Assembly (NCBI GenBank): GCA_030694835.1
Contig: JAUYUF010000075.1
Span: 1-7,925 of the forward strand
DNA from: Flavobacteriaceae bacterium
Lineage (GTDB): Bacteria; Bacteroidota; Bacteroidia; Flavobacteriales; Flavobacteriaceae
DNA length: 7,925 bases
Reading direction: 5' to 3'
Positions within the stretch are counted from its first letter, which is position 1. Each line of letters begins with the position of its first letter. This document shows positions 1 through 5,434 of the stretch, in pieces. A program made the translations under genes and the position numbers. A model generated the notes under the pieces. That model did not search any database, had not been told where the DNA came from, and saw nothing but the letters and a program-made list of their open reading frames with translations.

Positions 1-254
1 TAGTTGAAAATGAAATGGATTATGATTTAATTCAATCTAAAATGACTAATTTAAGAAAGTTAGGAGTTCCTTATACGGATGATCAAATTAAAAATGCTGT
101 AATCTCTATGCAAGAAGAAGCAGCTTTAATTGAACACAATCTGCGTCAAGATCCTGAATTTATTAAAAACTATGATAATAAGTTAGTACACAACAAAGAA
201 ATAGTTGCTTTAATAGCTTATTTACAACGATTGGGTACTGATATAAAACAATAA
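1..254 (+). CDS. ccoO: cbb3-type cytochrome c oxidase subunit II (CcoO part), 3' end only
   Basis: This is the C-terminal end of the mono-heme c subunit of a cbb3 oxidase, the high-affinity proton-pumping terminal oxidase of the inner membrane. The reading frame is already open at the window edge (first whole codon at position 3) and ends with TAA at 252-254, so about 83 residues are visible. The visible part carries the typical CcoO ending: a stretch reading KLGVPYTDDQIKNA, then near the stop ALIAYLQRLGTDIK, the last helix of the cytochrome c domain. The CxxCH heme motif lies upstream of the window and is not seen. In many Bacteroidota CcoN and CcoO are fused into one polypeptide, so this may be the tail of a CcoNO fusion; the window cannot tell. 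ccoQ starts 2 nt after the stop, which supports operon membership. Confidence 0.93.
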   Translation, partial: VENEMDYDLIQSKMTNLRKLGVPYTDDQIKNAVISMQEEAALIEHNLRQDPEFIKNYDNKLVHNKEIVALIAYLQRLGTDIKQ

Positions 255-256
255 TC

Positions 257-457
257 ATGTTAAGATTTATCAAACATAATTTAGAAAGCATTGATGGAGT
301 TGGATTATATCCAATGATTTCATTAATCATTTTTCTCAGTATTTTTATAGGAATGCTTATATATGTATTTGTAATTCCTAAAAGTAAAATAGAAGAATTA
401 AGTAATTTACCATTAGACATCAACGAATTAAATAATAAAGATTATGAGCAACAATAG
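257..457 (+). CDS. ccoQ: CcoQ-like small membrane subunit of cbb3 oxidase
   Basis: A 66-residue protein with one predicted membrane helix at about residues 19-40 (starting YPMISLIIFLSIF), followed by a short charged cytoplasmic tail. Size, topology and position between ccoO and ccoP match CcoQ/FixQ, a small non-catalytic subunit known in other bacteria to stabilise the oxidase and help CcoP associate with the core. The ATG lies 2 nt after the ccoO stop without a Shine-Dalgarno sequence. The stop codon falls inside ccoP: the two genes overlap by 14 nt in different frames, which suggests coupled translation. CcoQ proteins are poorly conserved, so the call depends more on context than on sequence. 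Confidence 0.85.
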   Translation: MLRFIKHNLESIDGVGLYPMISLIIFLSIFIGMLIYVFVIPKSKIEELSNLPLDINELNNKDYEQQ

Positions 458-1073
458 TTCTTTTTGGAAACGATTCTTACAATCTGCAACTAAAGCAAAG
501 GAAATAGAAAATGAAAATGAGATTTTACTTGATCATGATTATGATGGTATTCAAGAGTTAGATAATGTACTACCTCCTTGGTGGTTATGGGGATTTTATA
601 TAACCGTAATCATCTCAATCATATATTTGTTTCAAGCATGGTATTTTGATTCTTACAATCAACAAAAAGAGTTGGAAAATGAAATGAGAATTGCTTCAGA
701 AGAAGTAGAAGTATACAAAGCTGCCAATCCGCAATTATTTGACACTTCTAATTTGGTTGCTTTAACAGATGAAGCTAGTTTGGCTGAAGGAAAAGCGTTA
801 TTTGCAACAAAAACATGTGTTGTTTGTCACTTAGCAGATGGTGGGGGAACAATTGGACCAAATCTAACTGATGAATACTGGATTTTAGGTGGTGGATTTG
901 ATAATGTTTACAATACTATTTCAAAAGGAGGTAGAGCAGGTAAAGGAATGATTGCATGGGAAACTGTTTTATCTGCAAAAGAACGTCAACTTTTAGCTAG
1001 TTATATACTATCTTTAAAAGGAACAACTCCCGCAGTTCCTAAAGCTGCAGAAGGTGAAATTTGGACAGAATAA
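444..1073 (+). CDS. ccoP: cbb3-type cytochrome c oxidase subunit III, single heme c (CcoP)
   Basis: CcoP passes electrons from the bc1/alternative complex III side or soluble cytochromes to the CcoO/CcoN core. The 209-residue protein starts with a short cytoplasmic segment holding the family signature around residues 31-47 (HDYDGIQELDN, then LPPWW), then one membrane helix at about 47-66, a charged linker, and a periplasmic cytochrome c domain. There is one heme-attachment motif, CVVCH at 125-129, followed by GPNLTD at 138-143; Met169 in GKGMIAW is the likely distal iron ligand. The end EGEIWTE is typical of flavobacterial homologues. Proteobacterial CcoP usually has two heme c domains (around 300 residues); here there is clearly one. 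From memory, flavobacterial CcoP is often longer because of extra N-terminal membrane segments absent here. The start overlaps ccoQ by 14 nt and no better upstream start is seen. Confidence 0.95.
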   Translation: MSNNSSFWKRFLQSATKAKEIENENEILLDHDYDGIQELDNVLPPWWLWGFYITVIISIIYLFQAWYFDSYNQQKELENEMRIASEEVEVYKAANPQLFDTSNLVALTDEASLAEGKALFATKTCVVCHLADGGGTIGPNLTDEYWILGGGFDNVYNTISKGGRAGKGMIAWETVLSAKERQLLASYILSLKGTTPAVPKAAEGEIWTE

Positions 1074-1112
1074 TAAATTAAATTAAAAAAAGACTTTTTA
1101 ATTATTTGTCAC

Positions 1113-1140
1113 TTTTATAGCTAATTATCCAATTTTATAG
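1113..1140 (+). repeat. Direct repeat TTTTATAG, two copies 20 bp apart
   Basis: The octamer TTTTATAG occurs at 1113-1120 and 1133-1140, a start-to-start distance of 20 bp, close to two helical turns. Both copies lie just upstream of the TAAATTTG element before ccoG, on the same DNA face. This is the geometry of a tandem activator or repressor site, but the octamer matches no regulator site known to me and may be chance. Confidence 0.3.
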
Positions 1141-1143
1141 CGG

Positions 1144-1151
1144 TAAATTTG
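1144..1151 (+). promoter_or_regulatory. Possible Bacteroidota -7 promoter element for ccoG
   Basis: TAAATTTG matches the Bacteroidota -7 consensus TAnnTTTG at every defined position. The transcription start would fall near 1156-1158, giving a leader of roughly 28 nt before the ccoG ATG. No TTG or TTTG -33 element occurs at the expected distance (about 17-23 bp upstream), so it is either a weak promoter, one that needs an activator, or coincidence in AT-rich DNA. Confidence 0.4.
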
Positions 1152-1162
1152 ATTGAAATCAA
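1149..1162. promoter_or_regulatory. FNR/CRP-family operator-like palindrome before ccoG
   Basis: TTGAT-TGAA-ATCAA is an exact match to the classical FNR/Anr/FixK consensus TTGAT-N4-ATCAA. Oxygen-responsive FNR-type regulators control cbb3 oxidase genes in many bacteria, and Crp/Fnr-type genes are common near cco loci in flavobacteria, so the location is biologically sensible. The centre (about 1155.5) is only 30 bp before the ATG and the site overlaps the TAAATTTG element. That position suits repression, or control of a different start, rather than class II activation at -41.5. Its last two bases also belong to the right arm of the 17-bp inverted repeat. Confidence 0.55.
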
Positions 1163-1184
1163 TTAAAAAGTCTTTTTATATCCT

Positions 1185-2606
1185 ATGGAAACGACTAATA
1201 AAGAATCTTTTAGAGATTCTATTGCAACTATAAACGAAAAAGGGACCCGAAATTTTATTTATCCTAAGAAACCCAGCGGTTTTTTCTATCAATATAGAAC
1301 CTATCTTTCATGGGTATTAATCTTTTTTATGTTTGCTTCACCATTTGTAAAAGTAAATGGGAATCAGTTTCTGTTGTTCAATATTTTAGAAAGGAAGTTT
1401 AATATTTTTGGATTTCCATTTTGGCCACAAGATTTTCATTTATTAGTGATTTCATTGTTGGTGTCTATCGTATTTGTCATTCTTTTTACCGTTATTTTTG
1501 GAAGAATTTTTTGTGGATGGCTATGTCCACAAACTATTTTTATGGAAATGGTTTTCCGTAAAATAGAGTACTTTATTGAAGGAGACAGATCTAAGCAGAT
1601 AAAGCTTCAGAAACAAGCTTGGAATACTGAGAAAATCAGCAAAAAATTGACTAAGTGGATCTTATTTTTTATCATTTCATTTATTATTTCTAATGTATTT
1701 TTAGCGTATTTAATTGGAGGTGATACCCTTATCAAGCATATTCTAGAAGGCCCTGCCCATAATTTATCAACATTTATTTATTTACTGTTATTTACCAATG
1801 TTTTTTATTTTGTATTTGCGTGGTTCAGAGAACAAGCTTGTATAATTGTCTGCCCATATGGAAGGTTACAGGGTGTATTATTAGACAATAAATCAATCAA
1901 TGTTGCCTATGATTATGTCAGGGGAGAAAGTGCTGCTGGTCGACAAAAATTAAGAAAAAATGAAGATAGAAAATCTGCTGGATATGGAGATTGTATCGAT
2001 TGTAAACAATGTGTACAAGTTTGTCCAACAGGTATTGATATTAGAAACGGTACACAATTAGAATGTGTAAATTGTACAGCATGTATTGATGCTTGTGATG
2101 ATATCATGGATAAATCTGGCTTTGACCGAGGATTAATTAGATATGCATCTGAAGAAAATATTGCTAAGAATGAACCTTTTAAATTTAATGTAAGACTTCA
2201 ATTTTATACTGTTGTATTATTTCTTTTATTAAGTGTTTTTGTATTACTTCTATTTTTAAGAAATGATGTAGAATCAAATTTTTTGAGGTTACCAGGACAA
2301 ACCTATCAAAATTTTAAAACAAATGGAGATGATATTATAAGTAATATATTTACTTATAATTTAGTTAACAAAACTACACATGATATGCAAAATTTATCAT
2401 TTAAATTAATTTCTCATGAAGGTGAAATTGAAGTTATAGGAAATTTAATTGTGTTAAAAAAGCAAAGTTTATCAAATGGAACTATTTTTATTAAAATTAA
2501 ATCTTCAGATCTAGAATTAACAAAAGAAAAAATTAAAATTGGCGTTTACAGTAATGGAAAGTTAATTGATACATTTAAAACTAATTTTTTGGGACCAAAA
2601 AAATAA
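1185..2606 (+). CDS. ccoG: CcoG/FixG-type cbb3 oxidase accessory protein, membrane 4Fe-4S protein
   Basis: CcoG (FixG, RdxA) is an inner-membrane iron-sulfur protein required for cbb3 oxidase biogenesis; in studied bacteria it reduces Cu(II) to Cu(I) for the CcoN copper centre. The 473-residue protein shows the whole family layout: membrane helices at about 40-58, 84-108, 157-178, 195-213 and 336-358; a CGWLCP motif with C110 and C114 at the end of helix 2; a second pair C219/C223 in ACIIVCPYG after helix 4; two ferredoxin-like 4Fe-4S motifs, C270-C273-C276-C280P and C294-C297-C300-C304; and a C-terminal Ig-like periplasmic domain from about 365. All cluster cysteines are present. The start at MET TNKESFRDSIAT fits the conserved N-terminus. 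It is separated from ccoP by 111 bp with regulatory-looking elements, but from fixH by only 9 nt. Confidence 0.96.
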   Translation: METTNKESFRDSIATINEKGTRNFIYPKKPSGFFYQYRTYLSWVLIFFMFASPFVKVNGNQFLLFNILERKFNIFGFPFWPQDFHLLVISLLVSIVFVILFTVIFGRIFCGWLCPQTIFMEMVFRKIEYFIEGDRSKQIKLQKQAWNTEKISKKLTKWILFFIISFIISNVFLAYLIGGDTLIKHILEGPAHNLSTFIYLLLFTNVFYFVFAWFREQACIIVCPYGRLQGVLLDNKSINVAYDYVRGESAAGRQKLRKNEDRKSAGYGDCIDCKQCVQVCPTGIDIRNGTQLECVNCTACIDACDDIMDKSGFDRGLIRYASEENIAKNEPFKFNVRLQFYTVVLFLLLSVFVLLLFLRNDVESNFLRLPGQTYQNFKTNGDDIISNIFTYNLVNKTTHDMQNLSFKLISHEGEIEVIGNLIVLKKQSLSNGTIFIKIKSSDLELTKEKIKIGVYSNGKLIDTFKTNFLGPKK

Positions 2607-2615
2607 ATATATAAA

Positions 2616-3068
2616 ATGAAAATAAAAATAAATTGGGGATGGGGTATTGTGATTGCATTAGCAACATTTATGATATTTATAGGATCTCTTGTATTTCAAT
2701 TAGTTTTTAATAAGAAGTATGACCATCAATTAGTGTCTGAAAACTATTATAAAGATGAATTATTATTTCAAGTAGAAGTCAATAAATTAGAAAATGCTAA
2801 AAAACTCGTCGAAAATATCATCATTCAAAATAAGGATGGAAAACTTCTTGTCATTTTTCCAAAAGACTTGAATTTTTCTGAAATTTCAGGTAGCATATCT
2901 TTTCAATATGTGATGGATGAACAATTCGATTTTGAACAAAAAATAGAACTTACAAGTAATATTTTTGAAGTAGATCCACTAAAATTTAAAAAGGGAACTT
3001 GGAACCTTAAAGTTGATTGGAAATATCAAAAGGCAGCTTATTTATTTAAAGAAAAAATACATTATTAA
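2616..3068 (+). CDS. ccoH: FixH/CcoH family cbb3 oxidase assembly protein
   Basis: A 150-residue protein with a short N-terminus reading INWGWGI, one membrane helix at about residues 10-31, and a beta-rich domain of about 115 residues probably facing the periplasm. The segment HQLVSENYYKDELLFQ at 37-52 followed by an Asn-Ala-Lys helix is the typical FixH signature. FixH/CcoH proteins interact with the cbb3 complex during assembly and are encoded with ccoG and usually with ccoI and ccoS; those last two are not in this window, so they probably lie upstream of ccoN or elsewhere. The gene begins 9 nt after ccoG, and its stop is separated from the next ATG by a single base, indicating one transcript and likely coupled translation. 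Confidence 0.9.
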   Translation: MKIKINWGWGIVIALATFMIFIGSLVFQLVFNKKYDHQLVSENYYKDELLFQVEVNKLENAKKLVENIIIQNKDGKLLVIFPKDLNFSEISGSISFQYVMDEQFDFEQKIELTSNIFEVDPLKFKKGTWNLKVDWKYQKAAYLFKEKIHY

Positions 3069-3069
3069 T

Positions 3070-3774
3070 ATGTTTTTATCAGCATTTTTATTGGGTTTAG
3101 CAGGAGGTTTTCACTGTATAGGTATGTGTGGTCCCATTGCATTTATATTACCAATTGATAAACAGTCATCGGTTAAAATGGCTTTTCAAACTAGCTTATA
3201 TCATCTAGGTAGGTTGTTAACATATTCATTTATAGGATTGTTATTTGGTCTTCTTGGAAAGGGCTTGTATTTAGCTGGAATTCAACAACAATTATCAATT
3301 GTAATTGGTGTGTTGATGATTGCCATTTTCTTTATTCCTTTTAATAAGTTATTGTCATTTAATTTTACATCACCTATATCAAAATTAGTAGTAAAAATAA
3401 AAAAGAAATTAGGTTTTTATTTAAATAAGAAATCTAATACTTCTATCTTTATTATTGGCATCTTAAATGGTTTCTTGCCATGTGGATTAGTGTATATGGC
3501 TTTAATAGGTTCTATAGCAATGGCATCGGCTTATAGTGGAGCCTTTTATATGTTTTTATTTGGTTTAGGTACAATTCCTTTAATGACCGGAGCTGTTTAT
3601 TTAGGAAATTTTATTAATATAGCAGTTAGAAACAAAATTCAGAAAATGATACCTGTTTTTGTAGTTATCATTGGGATTTTATTTATTTTAAGAGGATTAG
3701 GTCTTGGAATTCCATTAATTTCACCTCCTAATGAAAGTTTAAAAGTAGAAAATCCTGTAAAATGTCATCATTAA
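3070..3774 (+). CDS. SafE/DsbD_2-family polytopic membrane protein of the cco cluster, possible copper handling
   Basis: A 234-residue integral membrane protein with about six helices in two halves joined by a basic loop near residues 105-122. The halves carry family motifs GGFHCIGMCGP at 12-22 and GFLPCGLVYMAL at 134-145, typical of the DsbD_2 family often annotated as sulfite exporter TauE/SafE. Potential ligands are H15, C16, M19, C20, H45, C138, M143 and a C-terminal KCHH tail (C232-H233-H234). Members sit next to ccoG/fixH in many Bacteroidota, so a role in copper delivery or redox handling for cbb3 assembly is more plausible than sulfite export, but this is inference. The start at 3070, one base after the fixH stop, is preferred: it is an ATG placed exactly before the first hydrophobic helix, while longer readings would add a charged, non-conserved tail from within fixH. 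Next gene is 10 nt away. Confidence 0.85.
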   Translation: MFLSAFLLGLAGGFHCIGMCGPIAFILPIDKQSSVKMAFQTSLYHLGRLLTYSFIGLLFGLLGKGLYLAGIQQQLSIVIGVLMIAIFFIPFNKLLSFNFTSPISKLVVKIKKKLGFYLNKKSNTSIFIIGILNGFLPCGLVYMALIGSIAMASAYSGAFYMFLFGLGTIPLMTGAVYLGNFINIAVRNKIQKMIPVFVVIIGILFILRGLGLGIPLISPPNESLKVENPVKCHH

Positions 3775-3780
3775 ATGATG
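3766..3780. repeat. Intercistronic palindrome at the SafE-like stop codon
   Basis: CATCATT-A-AATGATG is a perfect palindrome covering the last His codons and stop of the SafE-like gene and ending 4 nt before the first ppk2 ATG. As RNA it could form a 6-bp stem with the stop codon TAA as loop. There is no T-run after it, so it is not an intrinsic terminator. It might influence re-initiation on ppk2 or be incidental to the His-His codons. Confidence 0.4.
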
Positions 3781-3784
3781 TAAT

Positions 3785-4642
3785 ATGAGTGAGAAAGTAC
3801 AATTAACAAATGATGATTTAAATTCTGTTAATTCTAATGTAGAATTATTGGAATTAATTCATCAAAAAAATATTAATATTGACGGCGTTCTTGATAAGAT
3901 TTCCTATTATAAAGAGTTGCATAAGCTTCAAATAGAGCTTGTTAAATTTCAAAAATGGGTACATAATAATAAAAAAAGAGTTTGTATTATTTTTGAAGGT
4001 AGAGATGCTGCGGGAAAAGGAGGCACGATTCGAAGATTTACAGAACATTTAAATCCGAGAAGTATGCGCGTAATGGCGCTTGGTATTCCAACTGATGTTG
4101 AGAAAGGACAATGGTATTTTAGAAGATATATCAAACATTTTCCAAATCCCGGTGAAATTGTTTTTTGTGATAGAAGTTGGTACAATAGAGCCGTTGTAGA
4201 ACCTGTAATGGGATTTTGTAATGAACCTCAATATGATAAATTTATGGCTCAAGTTCCAGAATTTGAGCATATGCTGTATGAAGATGGAATTATTATCATT
4301 AAGTTTTGGCTTTCTATATCAAAAGATGAACAATTAAAAAGATTTAAATCGCGCTTAATAAATCCTTTAAAGAGATGGAAATTTAGTCCAGTGGATCAAA
4401 AAGGACAAGAATTTTGGGATAATTATACCAAGTATAAAGATCAAATGTTTACAAGAACGCATACAAGTTACAGCCCGTGGATTATTGTAAAAACTAACGA
4501 TAAACGAAATGCAAAACTAGAGAGTATGCGATATGTTTTATCCTTATTTGATTATGACGGAAAAAATAATGTATCTACCAATTTATTTCCTGATCCAAAT
4601 ATTGTAATGCGCTACTATCGTTCATCTAATTTAACAGATTAA
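3785..4642 (+). CDS. ppk2: Polyphosphate kinase 2 family protein, class I-like (first copy)
   Basis: PPK2 enzymes transfer phosphate between inorganic polyphosphate and nucleotides; one-domain class I enzymes typically use polyphosphate to convert NDP to NTP in the cytoplasm. The 285-residue protein has the P-loop kinase core: Walker A GRDAAGKGG at 72-80 (Lys78), Walker B FCDRSWYNRA with Asp129-Arg130, and a lid region with R186-F-x-x-R190 followed by NPLKRWKFSPVD at 193-204, then the conserved SPW at 230-232. The usual lid sequence is DPLK; here it is Asn193. No transmembrane segment or signal is seen. About 60 N-terminal residues precede the core, and a tail of some 25 residues after it is absent from the second copy. 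The gene begins 10 nt after the cco-linked membrane gene and 3 nt before its paralogue, so it probably belongs to the ccoG transcription unit. Confidence 0.93.
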   Translation: MSEKVQLTNDDLNSVNSNVELLELIHQKNINIDGVLDKISYYKELHKLQIELVKFQKWVHNNKKRVCIIFEGRDAAGKGGTIRRFTEHLNPRSMRVMALGIPTDVEKGQWYFRRYIKHFPNPGEIVFCDRSWYNRAVVEPVMGFCNEPQYDKFMAQVPEFEHMLYEDGIIIIKFWLSISKDEQLKRFKSRLINPLKRWKFSPVDQKGQEFWDNYTKYKDQMFTRTHTSYSPWIIVKTNDKRNAKLESMRYVLSLFDYDGKNNVSTNLFPDPNIVMRYYRSSNLTD

Positions 4643-4645
4643 GTT

Positions 4646-5434
4646 ATGCGAAAAGTACAATTATCACCAAAGGATCTAAAAAAAATTAACTCAAAACGTG
4701 GGTTAATGGCGCTACTTACAGAAGAGCCTTATAATGTTAGAAAATCACTTAGATATTATAATTATGAAAGTAGTTTAAAAAAACTGCAAGTAGAACTAAT
4801 CAAATTACAAACTTGGGGGATTGCTAATAATGAACGTATCATCATCATTTTTGAAGGTAGAGATGCGGCTGGTAAAGGTGGAGCTATTAGACGTATTACA
4901 GAACGTATCAATCCGAGACATTTCAGAATTGTAGCATTACCAAAACCAACTGAAGAAGAACGTACACAATGGTATTTTCAGCGATATGTGTTGCAATTTC
5001 CTAAAGCTGGTGAAATTGTTTTCTTTGATAGAAGTTGGTATAATAGAGCGGTTGTTGAACCAGTTAACGGATTTTGTACCAATCAAGAATATAAAATTTT
5101 TATGAATCAGGTAAATGATTTTGAACGAATGATTACGGAATCTGGTATTCGTTTGGTTAAAATTTATATGTCAATTACCAAAGAAGAACAAGAACAGCGA
5201 TTTTCAGAAATTAAAAGTGATCCGTTAAAGCAATGGAAAATATCTCCAGTTGATGAGCGTGCGCAAGAGTTGTGGGATGTATATTCGCTTTATAAAACTA
5301 AAATGTTTGAAAAAACAAACACTAAAATAGCTCCTTGGAAAATTATTAATGCAGATAAGAAAATTACTGCTCGATTAAGTGCTATCCAATATATTTTAGA
5401 TAGTATTCCTTATGATAAAAAAATTAAAGTGTAA
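4646..5434 (+). CDS. ppk2: Polyphosphate kinase 2 family protein, class I-like (second, diverged copy)
   Basis: A 262-residue paralogue of the preceding gene, roughly half identical over the core by eye. It keeps Walker A GRDAAGKGG at 71-79 (Lys77), the Walker B stretch FFDRSWYNRA with Asp128-Arg129, the segment KPTEEERTQWYFQRY typical of class I PPK2, and DPLKQWKISPVD in the lid. It departs from the usual pattern where RFxxR in the lid becomes R185-F-S-E-I189: the second arginine is lost, which may alter polyphosphate or nucleotide binding. It also lacks the C-terminal tail of copy one. Tight tandem order suggests duplication within the operon followed by division of labour (different nucleotide preference or a heteromer); that is inference. 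Its stop directly abuts the stop of the convergent gene (no base between), and its transcript probably ends at the terminator around 5480-5506. Confidence 0.92.
   Translation: MRKVQLSPKDLKKINSKRGLMALLTEEPYNVRKSLRYYNYESSLKKLQVELIKLQTWGIANNERIIIIFEGRDAAGKGGAIRRITERINPRHFRIVALPKPTEEERTQWYFQRYVLQFPKAGEIVFFDRSWYNRAVVEPVNGFCTNQEYKIFMNQVNDFERMITESGIRLVKIYMSITKEEQEQRFSEIKSDPLKQWKISPVDERAQELWDVYSLYKTKMFEKTNTKIAPWKIINADKKITARLSAIQYILDSIPYDKKIKV

Larger units (their letters stand above)
1087..1177. repeat. Perfect 17-bp inverted repeat with 57-nt loop in the ccoP-ccoG gap
   Basis: The arms are AAAAAGACTTTTTAATT at 1087-1103 and AATTAAAAAGTCTTTTT at 1161-1177. They match with no mismatch and pairing does not extend at either end. 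The right arm ends in five T followed by ATA, 7 nt before the ccoG start. Each arm is nearly a palindrome by itself (AAAAAG-N-CTTTTT). It could form a long AU-rich RNA hairpin acting as a weak terminator or attenuator between ccoP and ccoG, or be a pair of protein-binding sites. Arms made mostly of A and T form easily by chance in such DNA, but 17 matched bases including GAC/GTC is unusual. Confidence 0.6.

Noticed and set aside
163..423. Minus-strand open frame of 86 codons opposite ccoO/ccoQ
   Set aside because: It lies fully antisense to well-supported oxidase genes, shows no family motif, and such frames are common in AT-rich coding DNA. The minus-strand frames opposite ccoG (1913-2107) and the first ppk2 (3854-4270) are rejected for the same reason.
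3013..3069. Longer N-terminus for the SafE-like protein beginning inside fixH
   Set aside because: It needs a non-ATG start and adds 19 charged, non-family residues; ATG at 3070 directly precedes the first helix and the conserved GGFHC motif.
5415..5434. Terminator for the ArsC-like gene on the minus strand, using the T-run opposite 5417-5423
   Set aside because: The sequence before the T-run has only loose A/T complementarity with no GC-containing stem.
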